DNA of 64,000 nucleotides from an uncultured Lachnospiraceae bacterium (GTDB taxonomy: Bacteria > Bacillota > Clostridia > Lachnospirales > Lachnospiraceae). Of this stretch, positions 26,047 through 36,108 are shown piece by piece. The DNA lies in the NCBI GenBank assembly GCA_910578645.1, contig CAJTQI010000001.1, positions 434,001 through 498,000 of the forward strand, read 5' to 3'. Position 1 is the first letter of the stretch; each line of letters starts with the position of its first letter. A program made the position numbers and the translations under genes. The notes beneath the pieces are model-generated. The model was given only the letters and a program-made list of their open reading frames with translations, was not told the origin of the DNA and searched no databases.

Positions 26047-29000
26047 ATGGCTGAATTTAATGTAAAGACTTCCGGTTTGAATCAGGTGGAGCAGAGTGAG
26101 AAAGCAATTGCCAGGGAACTACAGTCGATAGAGGATGATATACGCAGTATTATCTCTAATTTTGATTTAAATGCCAAGGCGGCGGAACAGATTAAGCGGA
26201 AATTGCGCAACAGTATGCAGGAAGTTTCCACGGCGGAGCAGAAAGTACAGGTTCTGTCCAATACACTGAACCAGGTAGCGAGGCTCTATCAGGATGCGGA
26301 AAACCGTATTACGGGCAAGAAAACGAAAGATGGCGTAAACGTAACAGACGGGCGGACAGCAGGAACTGCCTGGACTGCGGCGGGCGCCGGTATGGCAGGT
26401 ATGATTCAAGGTATTGGACAAAGAATCGAGAAAGTATCGGCCAGTTTACGGGAGGGTACTCCCATATCCGGCCTGGATAGTTGTACTTCTTTCAGCAGTG
26501 ACCCGGTGAACTTAAGTAACGGCAATTATGTCTATGAGAAATCTTTCCTGAAACTGGATACGATTATTCCCATGGAATTTAGGATTTTTTATAATATTCA
26601 GAGTGAGGATGTGGGCATCCTGGGGCGGGGATGGATACATTCCTATGAAGTCAGGCTGGCTTTTGACGAGGACAGAGTCGGCATGGTGCGGGACGACGGT
26701 TCTCTTTTGTCTTTCTTAAAAGGGGATGGGGATGTCTATTACCCGTTATTTGGCACTTTCGGGAGCCTTGCGAAGACAGAGCAGGGTTATGAAGTAACAG
26801 ACCGGGATAAGTTTACGTACTTTTTTGACAAAGAAGGCAGATGGATTAGCAGAAAAGACTCCTTCGGAAATACGTTGGAGTTGTCTTATGAGGAGAACGG
26901 GGAGGGGTTTGTCTTAGAGTCGGTGCGGGACGGGCATGGCAATTCTTATTCGTTTAGGTATAATGCTGATGGGAAACTGGAGAGCGTATCCGACCATACG
27001 GGCAGGCAGCTTTGCTTCCGGTATGAGAAGGAGCAGGTGAAAGAGGTTACTGACCCGGAAGGCAGGACGACGGGCTATGTCTATGACGATAGCGGGTGGC
27101 TTGCCAAATTGATAAATGGCAGGGATGTTGCCTGTCTGCAAAATACTTTTGATGCGAAAAAAAGGACAGTGATGCAGCAGTTTCCTGATGGCGGCGTAGT
27201 TACTTATGAATATCTGGATGATTTAAACCAGGTAAAGATGACGGAACAGAACGGAAATGTAGTTATTTATGAGCGGGACAACCTGTACCGCAATGTCAGA
27301 AATATCTATGAGAATGGGGAAGAGAAATTTACTTTCAACGGAAATCACCAGAGGACGTCTTTCACCGACAGGAACGGCAACACAAGCTATTATGGATATG
27401 ATGAGAACGGGAATTTAACATCTTTCAAGAATGCCCTGGAGGATGAACTGCAATATACTTACACGGACTTGAATCAGGTTGCATCCGTGGCGTTAAACGG
27501 AACGGTGCTGTATAAAGCTGTCTATAATGACAGAAATTTACAGGAATCGGTGGAAGACGCGTTGGGCGCAAGGAATACATATGAGTATGATGAGGCGGGG
27601 CAGCCTGTTGTATGGACGATGGCTGACGGCTGCAGGATAGAGATTACCTATGATGAGGCAGGGAATATGACTTCTATTACTAACTCCATGGGTGGCAGGA
27701 CGGACTATGAGTACGACAGCAGACACAGGGTAGTCAGGGTTATTAATCCTTTAGGCGATGTGACGGAGTTTGCTTATAATGAGGCGGATGAAATTATACA
27801 AGCGAGAAATGCCAAAGGGGATGTCCAGACTTATGAGTACGACGCCTGCGGCAATCTGGTCAGGGCGGTGGATTGTGCAGGGGGCGTGACGGAAGTTAGC
27901 TATAACGCCATGAACCAGCCCGTGAAGATTACTAACCCGGAGAACCAGAGTGTCAGCGTGGAATATGACACTATGTGGAATCCTGTGAGGCAAACTGCGG
28001 CGGACGGGGGCGTGACGGAGTATGAGTATGACAGACTGCACCGTCTGGTGAAGGTGACCGACCCGGTAGGCGCGGTGAATCGGTTTGCTTACGACGCCTG
28101 CGGCAATATGACGCAGCGTACCGCGCCCGACGGCGGTATCCATAAAATTGCCTATGACGTTTTGAACAGGCCCAACCAGGTGACGGACCCTTGCGGACAG
28201 GTAGTCAAGGCAGAGTATGATGCCATGGGGAATGTGACCAAAGTGCTGTATGAGGACGGGGCATATGAAGAGTACCAATACGACTTAGGAGGGAATATTA
28301 TCTATAGCCGTGACCGGGGTGGTTACGGGAAGTCTTATACATATGACGCAGGCGGGAACCTGTTGTGCATTGCGGATGAGGAAGTCTGCCTGGAAGAATA
28401 TACATACTATCCCGGCGGTTTGATGAAAAGCGAGAAACATGCGGACGGCAGCAGCAGGTATTTCGAGTATGATGCCAATGAAAACCTGGTGCAGATTACG
28501 AACCAGGACGGCAATAGCTGGCATTTTATTTATGACAGCCTGGAGAGGATTGTGCATTGTAGCCAGGATGACGGGATTTCCGAGTCTTATGAGTATGACG
28601 CATTGGACAATATTATTGCGGTGACGGACGGGGAAGGAAATAAGACGGTCTATGAATATTCGCCTTGTGGGGAAGTGGTGTCTGTCACGGATGCTTTGGG
28701 AAATTCCACTTATTTTCAATACGATGCTTGCCAGCGTATGGTTGGAATGATTCAGTCTGAGGACGGCAGGCTTGATATCGCAGGCGTTAACCGATTTAAC
28801 AGGGAACAGAAAAATCTGCGGATTACGTCCTATGAAAGAGACAAGGCGGGCAATGTTATCAGGGCAGTGGACCCGGAAGGAATCGAGACACTTTATACCT
28901 ATGACGGATGTGGCCGAATCCTTTCCCAGAAGGACGGGGATGGCAATGTTACGGTCTGTGCTTACAATCCTGACGGTACGGAGAAGGAATACACTTTTGC

Positions 29001-31017
29001 AGACGGGCGTTTTGTGAAATATCAGTATAATGCCTTAAAGCAGCTTATCCAGATGGAAGACTGGCTGGGTGTGACCAAGATAGAAAATGATGCTATGGGG
29101 AGGGTAAAGAAAGTAACCTACCCAGGCGGAGAACAGGCGTCCTACGAGTGGGGCGTAAGAGGAGAATTAAAGAGCATACTTTATCCTGACCAGAAGAAAG
29201 TACAATACCGCTATGATAAGACGCTTCGCCTGGCTTCATTTATGACGGCAGACGAGGAAGTGTCCTATTCTTATTATGGCAATGGCAGATTGAAAGAGAA
29301 GGACTACCGTAATGGATTTTGTACCGCATATGAGTACGATGCTTTAGGCAGAATCAGTGAAATATGCCACAGGCAGGGTGACGGTGTACTTGACAGAATC
29401 AACTACCAGTATGATAAAAGAGACCAGAAATCACGGATAATCAGGGAACGCGCCGGGATAGACGGCAGCGGTGTGTATGATTACCGCTATACGGCGTTGG
29501 GATGTCTGGCTTTGGTGATAAAGGACGGTGTGGAGGAGGAAAGATACTGCTATGATAATTTCGGAAACCGTATCAGCGCCACTGTCCATGGTGAAGAACA
29601 GGAATATACTTATAACAGGCTGAATCAGTTAATCAGCATGAAAAACCGCGGTGGCGAGCATCTCTACACTTATGATGGCAGAGGGAACATGGTCAGGGAA
29701 GAGCTGAACGGCAACACCATTATGGAATTGGAGTTTGGCGCCTTGAACCTGCTTTCCAATGTAAAAGCAGGTAATAAGCGTGCAGAATATATATATGACG
29801 GTTTTAGAAACAGAGTAGGAAAGAGCATTTTCATACAAGGACAAAAGACGGATGCTGCCGGATATTTATACGATATTACAAGGGACAATCATAATCTTTT
29901 GTGTTTCCGCAGCCAGGGCAGTATGGCACAATCTGCGGATGTTATGTGGGATGGCGGACTTCTGGGGCTTATGTCGGACCAGGGAAGTCGGTTTAACTTA
30001 AATGACGAATTGATGACGCCGCAGCGTCTGGTAGGCAGGGACGGTGTGTTAGCCAGTGCACAGTATGACAGCTTCGGTAATCTGACTGGCGGAATAAATC
30101 CGGAAGAGATAGTATTTGGTTACACCGGTTACCAGAGGGACGACATAGGCGGCATGTATTATGCCAGCCAAAGACAGTATGCGCCTGCCTCGGGCCGGTT
30201 TATGAGTATAGACCCATTCCCGGGATTACTGCTTATTCCGCTGACGCTCAATGGGTATGCTTACTGTATGAGCGACCCCATGAACTATATCGACCCTTCG
30301 GGACAGATTGTGGGTTGGCTTGCGGGTGGAATTGTGGGAGCAGCGGCCAAGGTAGCAGGTAAAGTGGCAGGCGATGTGGTGAAGTCTGTCAAGAGCGGGA
30401 AGATTCAAGTCAGTTCCTGGCAAAGTTACGTGGGAGCGGCTTCAGGCGGTTTTACGTCGGGAGCGGTGTATGTGGCAAGCGGCGGCAACGGGAAACTTGC
30501 AAGTGCTGCGGGGGATGCCACGGAGACACTGGTTACCGGCGGACTGAGCATGGCGACAGGTGTGAAAGGATACCGCAAGGAGGATGGATATTCTTTCGGG
30601 AAGTTGCTTGGTGATACAGCAACCAGCGCTGTAAAAGGATTTGCCACGGAATACGCTTTTGGCAAAGTAGGAAAATATGTCAAGATTCCAGGAATTAACA
30701 AAGGACGGGGCAGTTGCGAGGCGGTGTGGAAACAGGTAATGACTAAGTGTGCCAAGGGGCAGATTGCAAATGTCTCCACCAAGACGATAGGCAAGGGATT
30801 GATTGCATATGGGGCGACCAAGACGGTTGACGAGATAATAAAAAAAGGAGTCGGGGAAGTTAAGGATACAATCAAGACAAACCTGGTAGATTTCGGTAAG
30901 CAGATATTTGAGCGTGTCAAACGCAATATGAATCCGAAAACCACTGTCAACGTGGTGGAAAACAAACAATATATGAGCGCCAACAGGGGCAGCGCGGTAT
31001 GTCCGGCGGGTGCATAA
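26047..31017 (+). CDS. RHS/YD-repeat protein with ESX-like N-terminus, probable type VII secreted toxin or surface protein
   Basis: A 1656-aa protein. ATG at 26047 has GGGAG eight bases ahead; the frame is open 39 bases further but without a better start. Residues 1-95 are a helical hairpin resembling WXG100/LXG regions, with a 'YQDAE' (Y-x-x-x-E) export-like signal but no W-x-G. A DUF6531-type segment (about 143-220, 'SSDPVNLSNGNYVYEKSF') is followed by dozens of YD repeats (about 260-1350). The RHS core cap is 'GGMYYASQRQYAPASGRFMS...DPSGQ' (about 1365-1418). The last ~238 residues are variable: Gly/Ala-rich, then 'GKGLIAYGATKTVDEI' and a Cys-containing end. No known toxin motif is recognised, and no immunity-sized gene follows; a kinase gene starts 95 bases downstream. 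Confidence 0.9.
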   Translation: MAEFNVKTSGLNQVEQSEKAIARELQSIEDDIRSIISNFDLNAKAAEQIKRKLRNSMQEVSTAEQKVQVLSNTLNQVARLYQDAENRITGKKTKDGVNVTDGRTAGTAWTAAGAGMAGMIQGIGQRIEKVSASLREGTPISGLDSCTSFSSDPVNLSNGNYVYEKSFLKLDTIIPMEFRIFYNIQSEDVGILGRGWIHSYEVRLAFDEDRVGMVRDDGSLLSFLKGDGDVYYPLFGTFGSLAKTEQGYEVTDRDKFTYFFDKEGRWISRKDSFGNTLELSYEENGEGFVLESVRDGHGNSYSFRYNADGKLESVSDHTGRQLCFRYEKEQVKEVTDPEGRTTGYVYDDSGWLAKLINGRDVACLQNTFDAKKRTVMQQFPDGGVVTYEYLDDLNQVKMTEQNGNVVIYERDNLYRNVRNIYENGEEKFTFNGNHQRTSFTDRNGNTSYYGYDENGNLTSFKNALEDELQYTYTDLNQVASVALNGTVLYKAVYNDRNLQESVEDALGARNTYEYDEAGQPVVWTMADGCRIEITYDEAGNMTSITNSMGGRTDYEYDSRHRVVRVINPLGDVTEFAYNEADEIIQARNAKGDVQTYEYDACGNLVRAVDCAGGVTEVSYNAMNQPVKITNPENQSVSVEYDTMWNPVRQTAADGGVTEYEYDRLHRLVKVTDPVGAVNRFAYDACGNMTQRTAPDGGIHKIAYDVLNRPNQVTDPCGQVVKAEYDAMGNVTKVLYEDGAYEEYQYDLGGNIIYSRDRGGYGKSYTYDAGGNLLCIADEEVCLEEYTYYPGGLMKSEKHADGSSRYFEYDANENLVQITNQDGNSWHFIYDSLERIVHCSQDDGISESYEYDALDNIIAVTDGEGNKTVYEYSPCGEVVSVTDALGNSTYFQYDACQRMVGMIQSEDGRLDIAGVNRFNREQKNLRITSYERDKAGNVIRAVDPEGIETLYTYDGCGRILSQKDGDGNVTVCAYNPDGTEKEYTFADGRFVKYQYNALKQLIQMEDWLGVTKIENDAMGRVKKVTYPGGEQASYEWGVRGELKSILYPDQKKVQYRYDKTLRLASFMTADEEVSYSYYGNGRLKEKDYRNGFCTAYEYDALGRISEICHRQGDGVLDRINYQYDKRDQKSRIIRERAGIDGSGVYDYRYTALGCLALVIKDGVEEERYCYDNFGNRISATVHGEEQEYTYNRLNQLISMKNRGGEHLYTYDGRGNMVREELNGNTIMELEFGALNLLSNVKAGNKRAEYIYDGFRNRVGKSIFIQGQKTDAAGYLYDITRDNHNLLCFRSQGSMAQSADVMWDGGLLGLMSDQGSRFNLNDELMTPQRLVGRDGVLASAQYDSFGNLTGGINPEEIVFGYTGYQRDDIGGMYYASQRQYAPASGRFMSIDPFPGLLLIPLTLNGYAYCMSDPMNYIDPSGQIVGWLAGGIVGAAAKVAGKVAGDVVKSVKSGKIQVSSWQSYVGAASGGFTSGAVYVASGGNGKLASAAGDATETLVTGGLSMATGVKGYRKEDGYSFGKLLGDTATSAVKGFATEYAFGKVGKYVKIPGINKGRGSCEAVWKQVMTKCAKGQIANVSTKTIGKGLIAYGATKTVDEIIKKGVGEVKDTIKTNLVDFGKQIFERVKRNMNPKTTVNVVENKQYMSANRGSAVCPAGA

Positions 31018-31112
31018 GGCGGAAAAATAAGTAGTATTATGCCGGATTTGCGTTATAATAAAGTGTGTGGATATTTGTAGTATACGAAACAGTGGGAAGA
31101 GAGGATTAAGAA

Positions 31113-34100
31113 ATGGATACAAATTATTACAAAAGCCTGGAACCCTTCTTTGGCGCCTGGAATATCACCAGGTTAATCGGAGAAGGCAGCTTCGGCAAGG
31201 TCTTTGAGATTGAGCGGGAGGACTTTAGGCGGACATACAAAGCGGCTCTCAAGGCAATCACCATTCCCCAGAGCGAGAGTGAAGTGAAAAGCGTCCTGGC
31301 GGACGGCATGGATATGCAGAGTGCAACGACCTATTATAAAGGTTTTGTGGAAGAGGTAGTGGATGAGTTTGCACTGATGGCGCAGCTAAAGGGAAACAGC
31401 AACATTGTCAGCTATGAAGACCATGCTGTGATTGAACACAAAGACGGTATCGGTTGGGATATTCTAATCCGTATGGAACTTTTGACGCCCCTTTTGGATT
31501 ACACGACAGAAAAGCAGATGTCGCAGGATGACATTCTGAAATTAGGCATTGATATATGCCGGGCGCTTGAGTATTGTAAGAATTTCAATATTATACATAG
31601 GGATATTAAGCCCGAGAATATTTTTATTTCTCCAAGCGGGGATTATAAACTCGGGGACTTCGGGATAGCGAGGACGGCGGAGAAGACAACTAATGGTATG
31701 TCCAAGAAGGGCACCTATACTTATATGGCGCCGGAGGTATATAAGGGCGAAACTTATGGGCCCAGTGTGGATATCTATTCGCTGGGAATTGTGTTGTACC
31801 GGCTGGTCAATGGCAACCGTGCACCGTTCCTGCCTGCTTTTCCGGCGCCTATCAGCCATAGCGACAGGGAAAACTCGATTGCAAGGAGAATCGGCGGAGA
31901 GAAGATACCTGTCCCTATGATTGGAGAGGGAAAACTCAGCGAGATTATTTTAAAGGCGTGTGCATATGCGCCGCAAGAGCGTTATAGCTCGCCGGAGGAG
32001 ATGCGCAGGGATTTGGAGTCTGTGTTATCTTCCCATCCCGATGCTGCTTTTACGGTAAATCTTACGGCAAATCATGTGACGGAGAAGACGGCGCAGAATC
32101 CTGCGTTGGCGGGGGAGTCAGTGCAAGAACGGCCTGCCGAGACAGTATCCCAGATGACCCAACAATTACAGTGGGGTACACAGCCGCAGCAAAGCGCACA
32201 AACAGCGCAGCCGCAATGGGGCACACAGGCGTCGCAAGGCGTACAGCAGACGGCACAGCCGCAGTGGAGCGCGCAGGCGCCGCAAGACGTACAGCAGACG
32301 GCGCAGCCACAGTGGAATGCGCAGAACACACAGAGTCAGCCTGACATGGATGATGACGGAACGGTGTTTTTATTCGGAGATGAGGATACGCATAAGCCCC
32401 AACCTGCGCCTGTGAGACAAGAGGCTCCTAAACAAGAGCCTCCCAGGGAGACAGTCCGGTCCGGGCAGGTGCAGCAAGAGAAGAAGAAAGGAAAGAAAAC
32501 ACCTCTTATCATCGGCGGTGGAGTTGTGGCGGTTGCAGTGATTGGTATTGCTTTGGCAGGAATTGAAAACAGCGGTCCCAATATTCCCACAAACAGCCTG
32601 CAGGAAGTATCTGATTCAGAGGGGTCAGGGAATGCGGCAGCTTCGGCTGAGGCAGGCGGCGAAGAAAATATTACGGATATGGCCGAAGTTTCTGAGAGCG
32701 AGGCAGGTTCAGACGTGCCTACGTCTGACAATGGCACAGGAGAGCCGATTGCCGATTCTGAGGTAGGGTATTTTAACGAGCTTCTTTTTGGTACATATAA
32801 GATGGAGCCTGTGGACAGTTCTGCTGAGAGCGGTGAAATCGTAGAGGATGCCGTACAGTTCGAATACAATGAATACTATGAAACGGATTTTTTCATTTTC
32901 CCGGAAGAATTGAACGGAATGTCTGTAAACCAGAACTACTCTGAAGATATGATTTCCTATAGCGGGGAAAATTTCTATGCCAATACGAAAGAGAATCAGC
33001 CTGACCTTTTCGCAGATTTCGTATGTGCAGAGTTAGACTATAATGATTCTGAGGCGGCAAAAGCTTTTTACGTAGAGAATATGGCAGGCAAAGTGGATTA
33101 CATGGAGCTGACATTTGCGGACCGTACGGGAGAGCTGTATGAAGATATAGCGTATTATGAAATCACCGACGGGCAGTTGATTCTCTACAGGCCGGCGTTG
33201 AGCGATGAGACGATGGAGTTGGAATTGCAGAGCACGGCATATGGTATTTCCAGGGAAAATTATACATTCCAGTTGTCCAGGGATGGGCTGAGCGCGCAGT
33301 ATGCCCCGGATGGGTTCGGACAGGACGATGGCGAAATTGCCAAGTGGTTCCGGGGTTATGCCAGCAGCCCGGAAGACGTCTACGAGGGGATTTCTTATTT
33401 CAGGCTTTCATTAGAACAGGAATCTTCTTCGGCGAACGCCGCACCGGAGATTAATTTTGTGGATGGGACGACTGCCGATTCGCCTGCGGTGACTTTTACG
33501 GGTGACAATACGGTGACCGTTTCCTGGGAATCCAGGCATTCCATGTTAGGCGCGGCAGCGGGGACGATGGACGACGATGCGTATATCAAGGAGCCGGGTT
33601 CCGTTACTTTCCGGTATATACCGAACCCGGAAGTCGGGTTTATCCTGATTGGCAATGACGGGGTGCATAAGTATCAGAAGACATATGACCAGTATTTTTA
33701 TGATGCACTAGGCTCTAATTTGAATGACTCTTTATCAGAGAATGGGGAAATCAGTTCCGTGGGAGAGCGCGGATTATTGGAGTTGTTGGCGGTTCAGAAT
33801 AAAATCCAGGCACAGCTCGTGGAAGCATTTGCGGCTCAAAATCTGAATGTGAAGATAGAAAACGGCGTCATCGCTTTAGACTCCAGTATTCTATTCGGGC
33901 TTGACGATGCAGAGTTGTCTGAGGAAGGTAAGGCTTATCTGGATGCTTTCGTGGATGCATTCTGGTCGATTCTGGCGGATGATTCAGACTATGCGGGTTA
34001 TATTTCCGCAGTTGTCGTGATAGGTTATACAGATTCCTCAGGAGACGATAATTATAATTTACAGCTATCTGAGAAAAGAGCCCAGGCAGTGACGGACTAT

Positions 34101-34262
34101 TGCACGGAGAGAGAATTTATTTTGTCTATGTTTTTACGGCCGGTGGGCGCGGGCAGTACGGATTTGATTTACAGTGAGAACGGGGAAGAGGACAAAGAGG
34201 CTTCCAGGCGGGTGGAATTTAGAATCGTTTTCGATGAACACGGGATATTGCATGGGGAGTAG
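31113..34262 (+). CDS. Hanks-type Ser/Thr kinase - transmembrane - OmpA-like domain protein
   Basis: A 1049-aa protein with an intact kinase domain (about 15-310): Gly loop 'IGEGSFGKVF', catalytic loop 'HRDIKPEN' (about 163), D-F-G (about 181) and 'APE'. A Gln/Ala/Pro-rich stretch (about 340-410) follows, then the motif 'DDDGTVFLFGDED' (about 413-425), a basic patch and a membrane helix (about 464-487, 'PLIIGGGVVAVAVIGIALAG'). The large outer part ends in an OmpA/MotB-type peptidoglycan-binding domain (about 923-1046; 'ILFGLDDAELSEEGKAYL', 'GYTDSSGDDNYNLQLSEKRA'). It could couple cell-wall contact outside to phosphorylation inside. It is paralogous to the next gene. Confidence 0.92.
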   Translation: MDTNYYKSLEPFFGAWNITRLIGEGSFGKVFEIEREDFRRTYKAALKAITIPQSESEVKSVLADGMDMQSATTYYKGFVEEVVDEFALMAQLKGNSNIVSYEDHAVIEHKDGIGWDILIRMELLTPLLDYTTEKQMSQDDILKLGIDICRALEYCKNFNIIHRDIKPENIFISPSGDYKLGDFGIARTAEKTTNGMSKKGTYTYMAPEVYKGETYGPSVDIYSLGIVLYRLVNGNRAPFLPAFPAPISHSDRENSIARRIGGEKIPVPMIGEGKLSEIILKACAYAPQERYSSPEEMRRDLESVLSSHPDAAFTVNLTANHVTEKTAQNPALAGESVQERPAETVSQMTQQLQWGTQPQQSAQTAQPQWGTQASQGVQQTAQPQWSAQAPQDVQQTAQPQWNAQNTQSQPDMDDDGTVFLFGDEDTHKPQPAPVRQEAPKQEPPRETVRSGQVQQEKKKGKKTPLIIGGGVVAVAVIGIALAGIENSGPNIPTNSLQEVSDSEGSGNAAASAEAGGEENITDMAEVSESEAGSDVPTSDNGTGEPIADSEVGYFNELLFGTYKMEPVDSSAESGEIVEDAVQFEYNEYYETDFFIFPEELNGMSVNQNYSEDMISYSGENFYANTKENQPDLFADFVCAELDYNDSEAAKAFYVENMAGKVDYMELTFADRTGELYEDIAYYEITDGQLILYRPALSDETMELELQSTAYGISRENYTFQLSRDGLSAQYAPDGFGQDDGEIAKWFRGYASSPEDVYEGISYFRLSLEQESSSANAAPEINFVDGTTADSPAVTFTGDNTVTVSWESRHSMLGAAAGTMDDDAYIKEPGSVTFRYIPNPEVGFILIGNDGVHKYQKTYDQYFYDALGSNLNDSLSENGEISSVGERGLLELLAVQNKIQAQLVEAFAAQNLNVKIENGVIALDSSILFGLDDAELSEEGKAYLDAFVDAFWSILADDSDYAGYISAVVVIGYTDSSGDDNYNLQLSEKRAQAVTDYCTEREFILSMFLRPVGAGSTDLIYSENGEEDKEASRRVEFRIVFDEHGILHGE

Positions 34263-34353
34263 AGAATAGAGACTTATGTATATGCTCTTGTAAATCGAGA
34301 ATAAGCGCAGTAAAAAACAAATCATGTGATTATGAGGCGGGAGATAAAAAGAG

Positions 34354-36108
34354 ATGGAAATGTCATACTACAAAAATCTGGAACCTTTCTGGGGCTCCTG
34401 GAGAATCAGCAAGATGTTGGGGGAGGGAAGTTTTGGCAAGGTATTCGAGATTGAGCGGGAGGACTTCGGCAGGACATATAAGGCGGCCTTAAAAGTTATC
34501 ACCATTCCCCAGAGTGAAAGTGAATTAAAGAGCGTTATGTCGGACGGCATGGATGCAGAGAGCGCAACCAACTACTACAAAAGTTTTGTGGGCGAGGTGG
34601 TGGATGAGTTCGCGATGATGTCGGGCCTCAAGGGCAACAGCAATATTGTCAGCTATGAGGACCATACGGTAGTGGAGCACAAGGACGGAATCGGTTGGGA
34701 TATCCTGATTCGTATGGAGCTTCTGACACCTCTTCTTGATTATGCCACCACGGAACGTCCGATGGGACGAAATGACGTGATTAAACTTGGTATCGATATC
34801 TGTAAAGCGTTAGAGTGCTGCCAGAGACAGAATATCATTCACAGGGATATTAAACCGGAGAATATTTTTGTTTCTCCCAATGGAGATTACAAACTGGGTG
34901 ATTTCGGCATCGCGCGGACAGTGGAGAAGACAACCAGCGGGCTTTCCCGCAAGGGTACATATACTTACATGGCGCCGGAAGTATATAAAGGGGAGGAATA
35001 CGGCTCCAGTGTGGATATTTATTCACTCGGTATTGTGCTGTACCGCCTGTTAAACAATAACCGGGCGCCCTTTCTGCCGCAGTTCCCGGCGCCGATTACA
35101 CATAGTGACAGAGAAAATTCCATAGCGAGAAGGGTCGGCGGGGAGCCGTTACCTGCACCCGCATTGGCGGAGCCGCAGCTTGCCGGGATTATCCTGAAAG
35201 CCTGCGCTTATTTGGCCCAGAACCGCTATGCGTCACCGGAAGCGATGCGGGCGGATTTGGAGGCGGTTCTGACTGCGCAGCCCCAGTCTTCTTTCCAGGT
35301 GAACCCTGCGGCCGGACATGTGACAGAGACAACAGCACAGAATCCGGCATTACAATCGCAACAGACACAGCAGCCAGCATGGGAGCAGGCGCAACAGACG
35401 GCTACACAACAACCTGTATGGGAAGAGACTTCCCAGGGTGGGCAGACTCAGGCGCCGGAGCAGACGGCATGGGGACAATCATCACAGTCGCAAATGCCAG
35501 AGGGAGACAATACGGTATTTCTGTTTGGGGATGAGGGCAGCCGCCAGGGAGTTCCCGGCGGACAGCCGATAGGAAACCAACAGCCGCCAGTACAGGAAGC
35601 ACCTGCGCTTGCAGAGCCGCCTGAGAAGGGGAAGCGGGATAAAAAAGAAAAGAAAGCAAAAAATAAGCAAGCACAGAAGCAGGAAACGGGCGAAAAGAAG
35701 AAAGGGAAGAAAAATGTCCTGATTATCATTGCGCTGGTTGCAGTGGTTGTGATTGGCGTTGTGATTGCTCTGATTGTGCTTCCGGGAGGCAGTGCGGCAC
35801 CCGGGAATTATACAGGTTTTTCCTATTTGTATGAGGACCATGGAGATATTGGCGTTACGGTTGCGAGCGAGTCAATTGATTTATCCAATAAGCTTCTTTT
35901 CGGCGACTACTATGTCAATGAGAAAGCAAGCAGCCTTAATCCGGATTCCAATCCGCTGGAATTTCTGGAGGGAATGGAATTTACGGAAATAGACGGTGAG
36001 AATGTATCGGTTCTGCCCTTTGAAATGCATTGTTGGGATGACGGAGGGTTATCTACAAATGACGTACCTTTTAATAGTCCCTTGGAGGCTATTGGGGGAG
36101 AAATATGA
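34354..36108 (+). CDS. Second kinase-TM-OmpA protein, N-terminal fragment (frameshifted gene)
   Basis: 584 codons closely related to the protein encoded just upstream. Kinase domain (about 15-310) with intact 'LGEGSFGKVF', 'HRDIKPEN', 'GDFGIA' and 'APE'; Gln-rich linker; 'EGDNTVFLFGDEG' motif (about 383-395); Lys-rich patch; membrane helix (about 455-478). The frame leaves the family alignment inside a run of five G (36094-36098) and stops 10 bases later. With four G the frame would pass into the C-terminal half that ends at 37402. The kinase and membrane helix could still be made as a truncated protein without the OmpA domain. Confidence 0.85.
   Translation: MEMSYYKNLEPFWGSWRISKMLGEGSFGKVFEIEREDFGRTYKAALKVITIPQSESELKSVMSDGMDAESATNYYKSFVGEVVDEFAMMSGLKGNSNIVSYEDHTVVEHKDGIGWDILIRMELLTPLLDYATTERPMGRNDVIKLGIDICKALECCQRQNIIHRDIKPENIFVSPNGDYKLGDFGIARTVEKTTSGLSRKGTYTYMAPEVYKGEEYGSSVDIYSLGIVLYRLLNNNRAPFLPQFPAPITHSDRENSIARRVGGEPLPAPALAEPQLAGIILKACAYLAQNRYASPEAMRADLEAVLTAQPQSSFQVNPAAGHVTETTAQNPALQSQQTQQPAWEQAQQTATQQPVWEETSQGGQTQAPEQTAWGQSSQSQMPEGDNTVFLFGDEGSRQGVPGGQPIGNQQPPVQEAPALAEPPEKGKRDKKEKKAKNKQAQKQETGEKKKGKKNVLIIIALVAVVVIGVVIALIVLPGGSAAPGNYTGFSYLYEDHGDIGVTVASESIDLSNKLLFGDYYVNEKASSLNPDSNPLEFLEGMEFTEIDGENVSVLPFEMHCWDDGGLSTNDVPFNSPLEAIGGEI

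Noticed and set aside
27538..28719. Long minus-strand open frames inside the RHS gene
   Set aside because: They arise from the regular codon pattern of YD repeats on the plus strand and have no independent evidence.
32062..32331. Cys-rich or repetitive minus-strand frames opposite the Gln-rich linker of the kinase at 31.1 kb
   Set aside because: They are the reverse reading of a CAG/GCA-rich coding stretch, with no ribosome binding site or recognisable domain.
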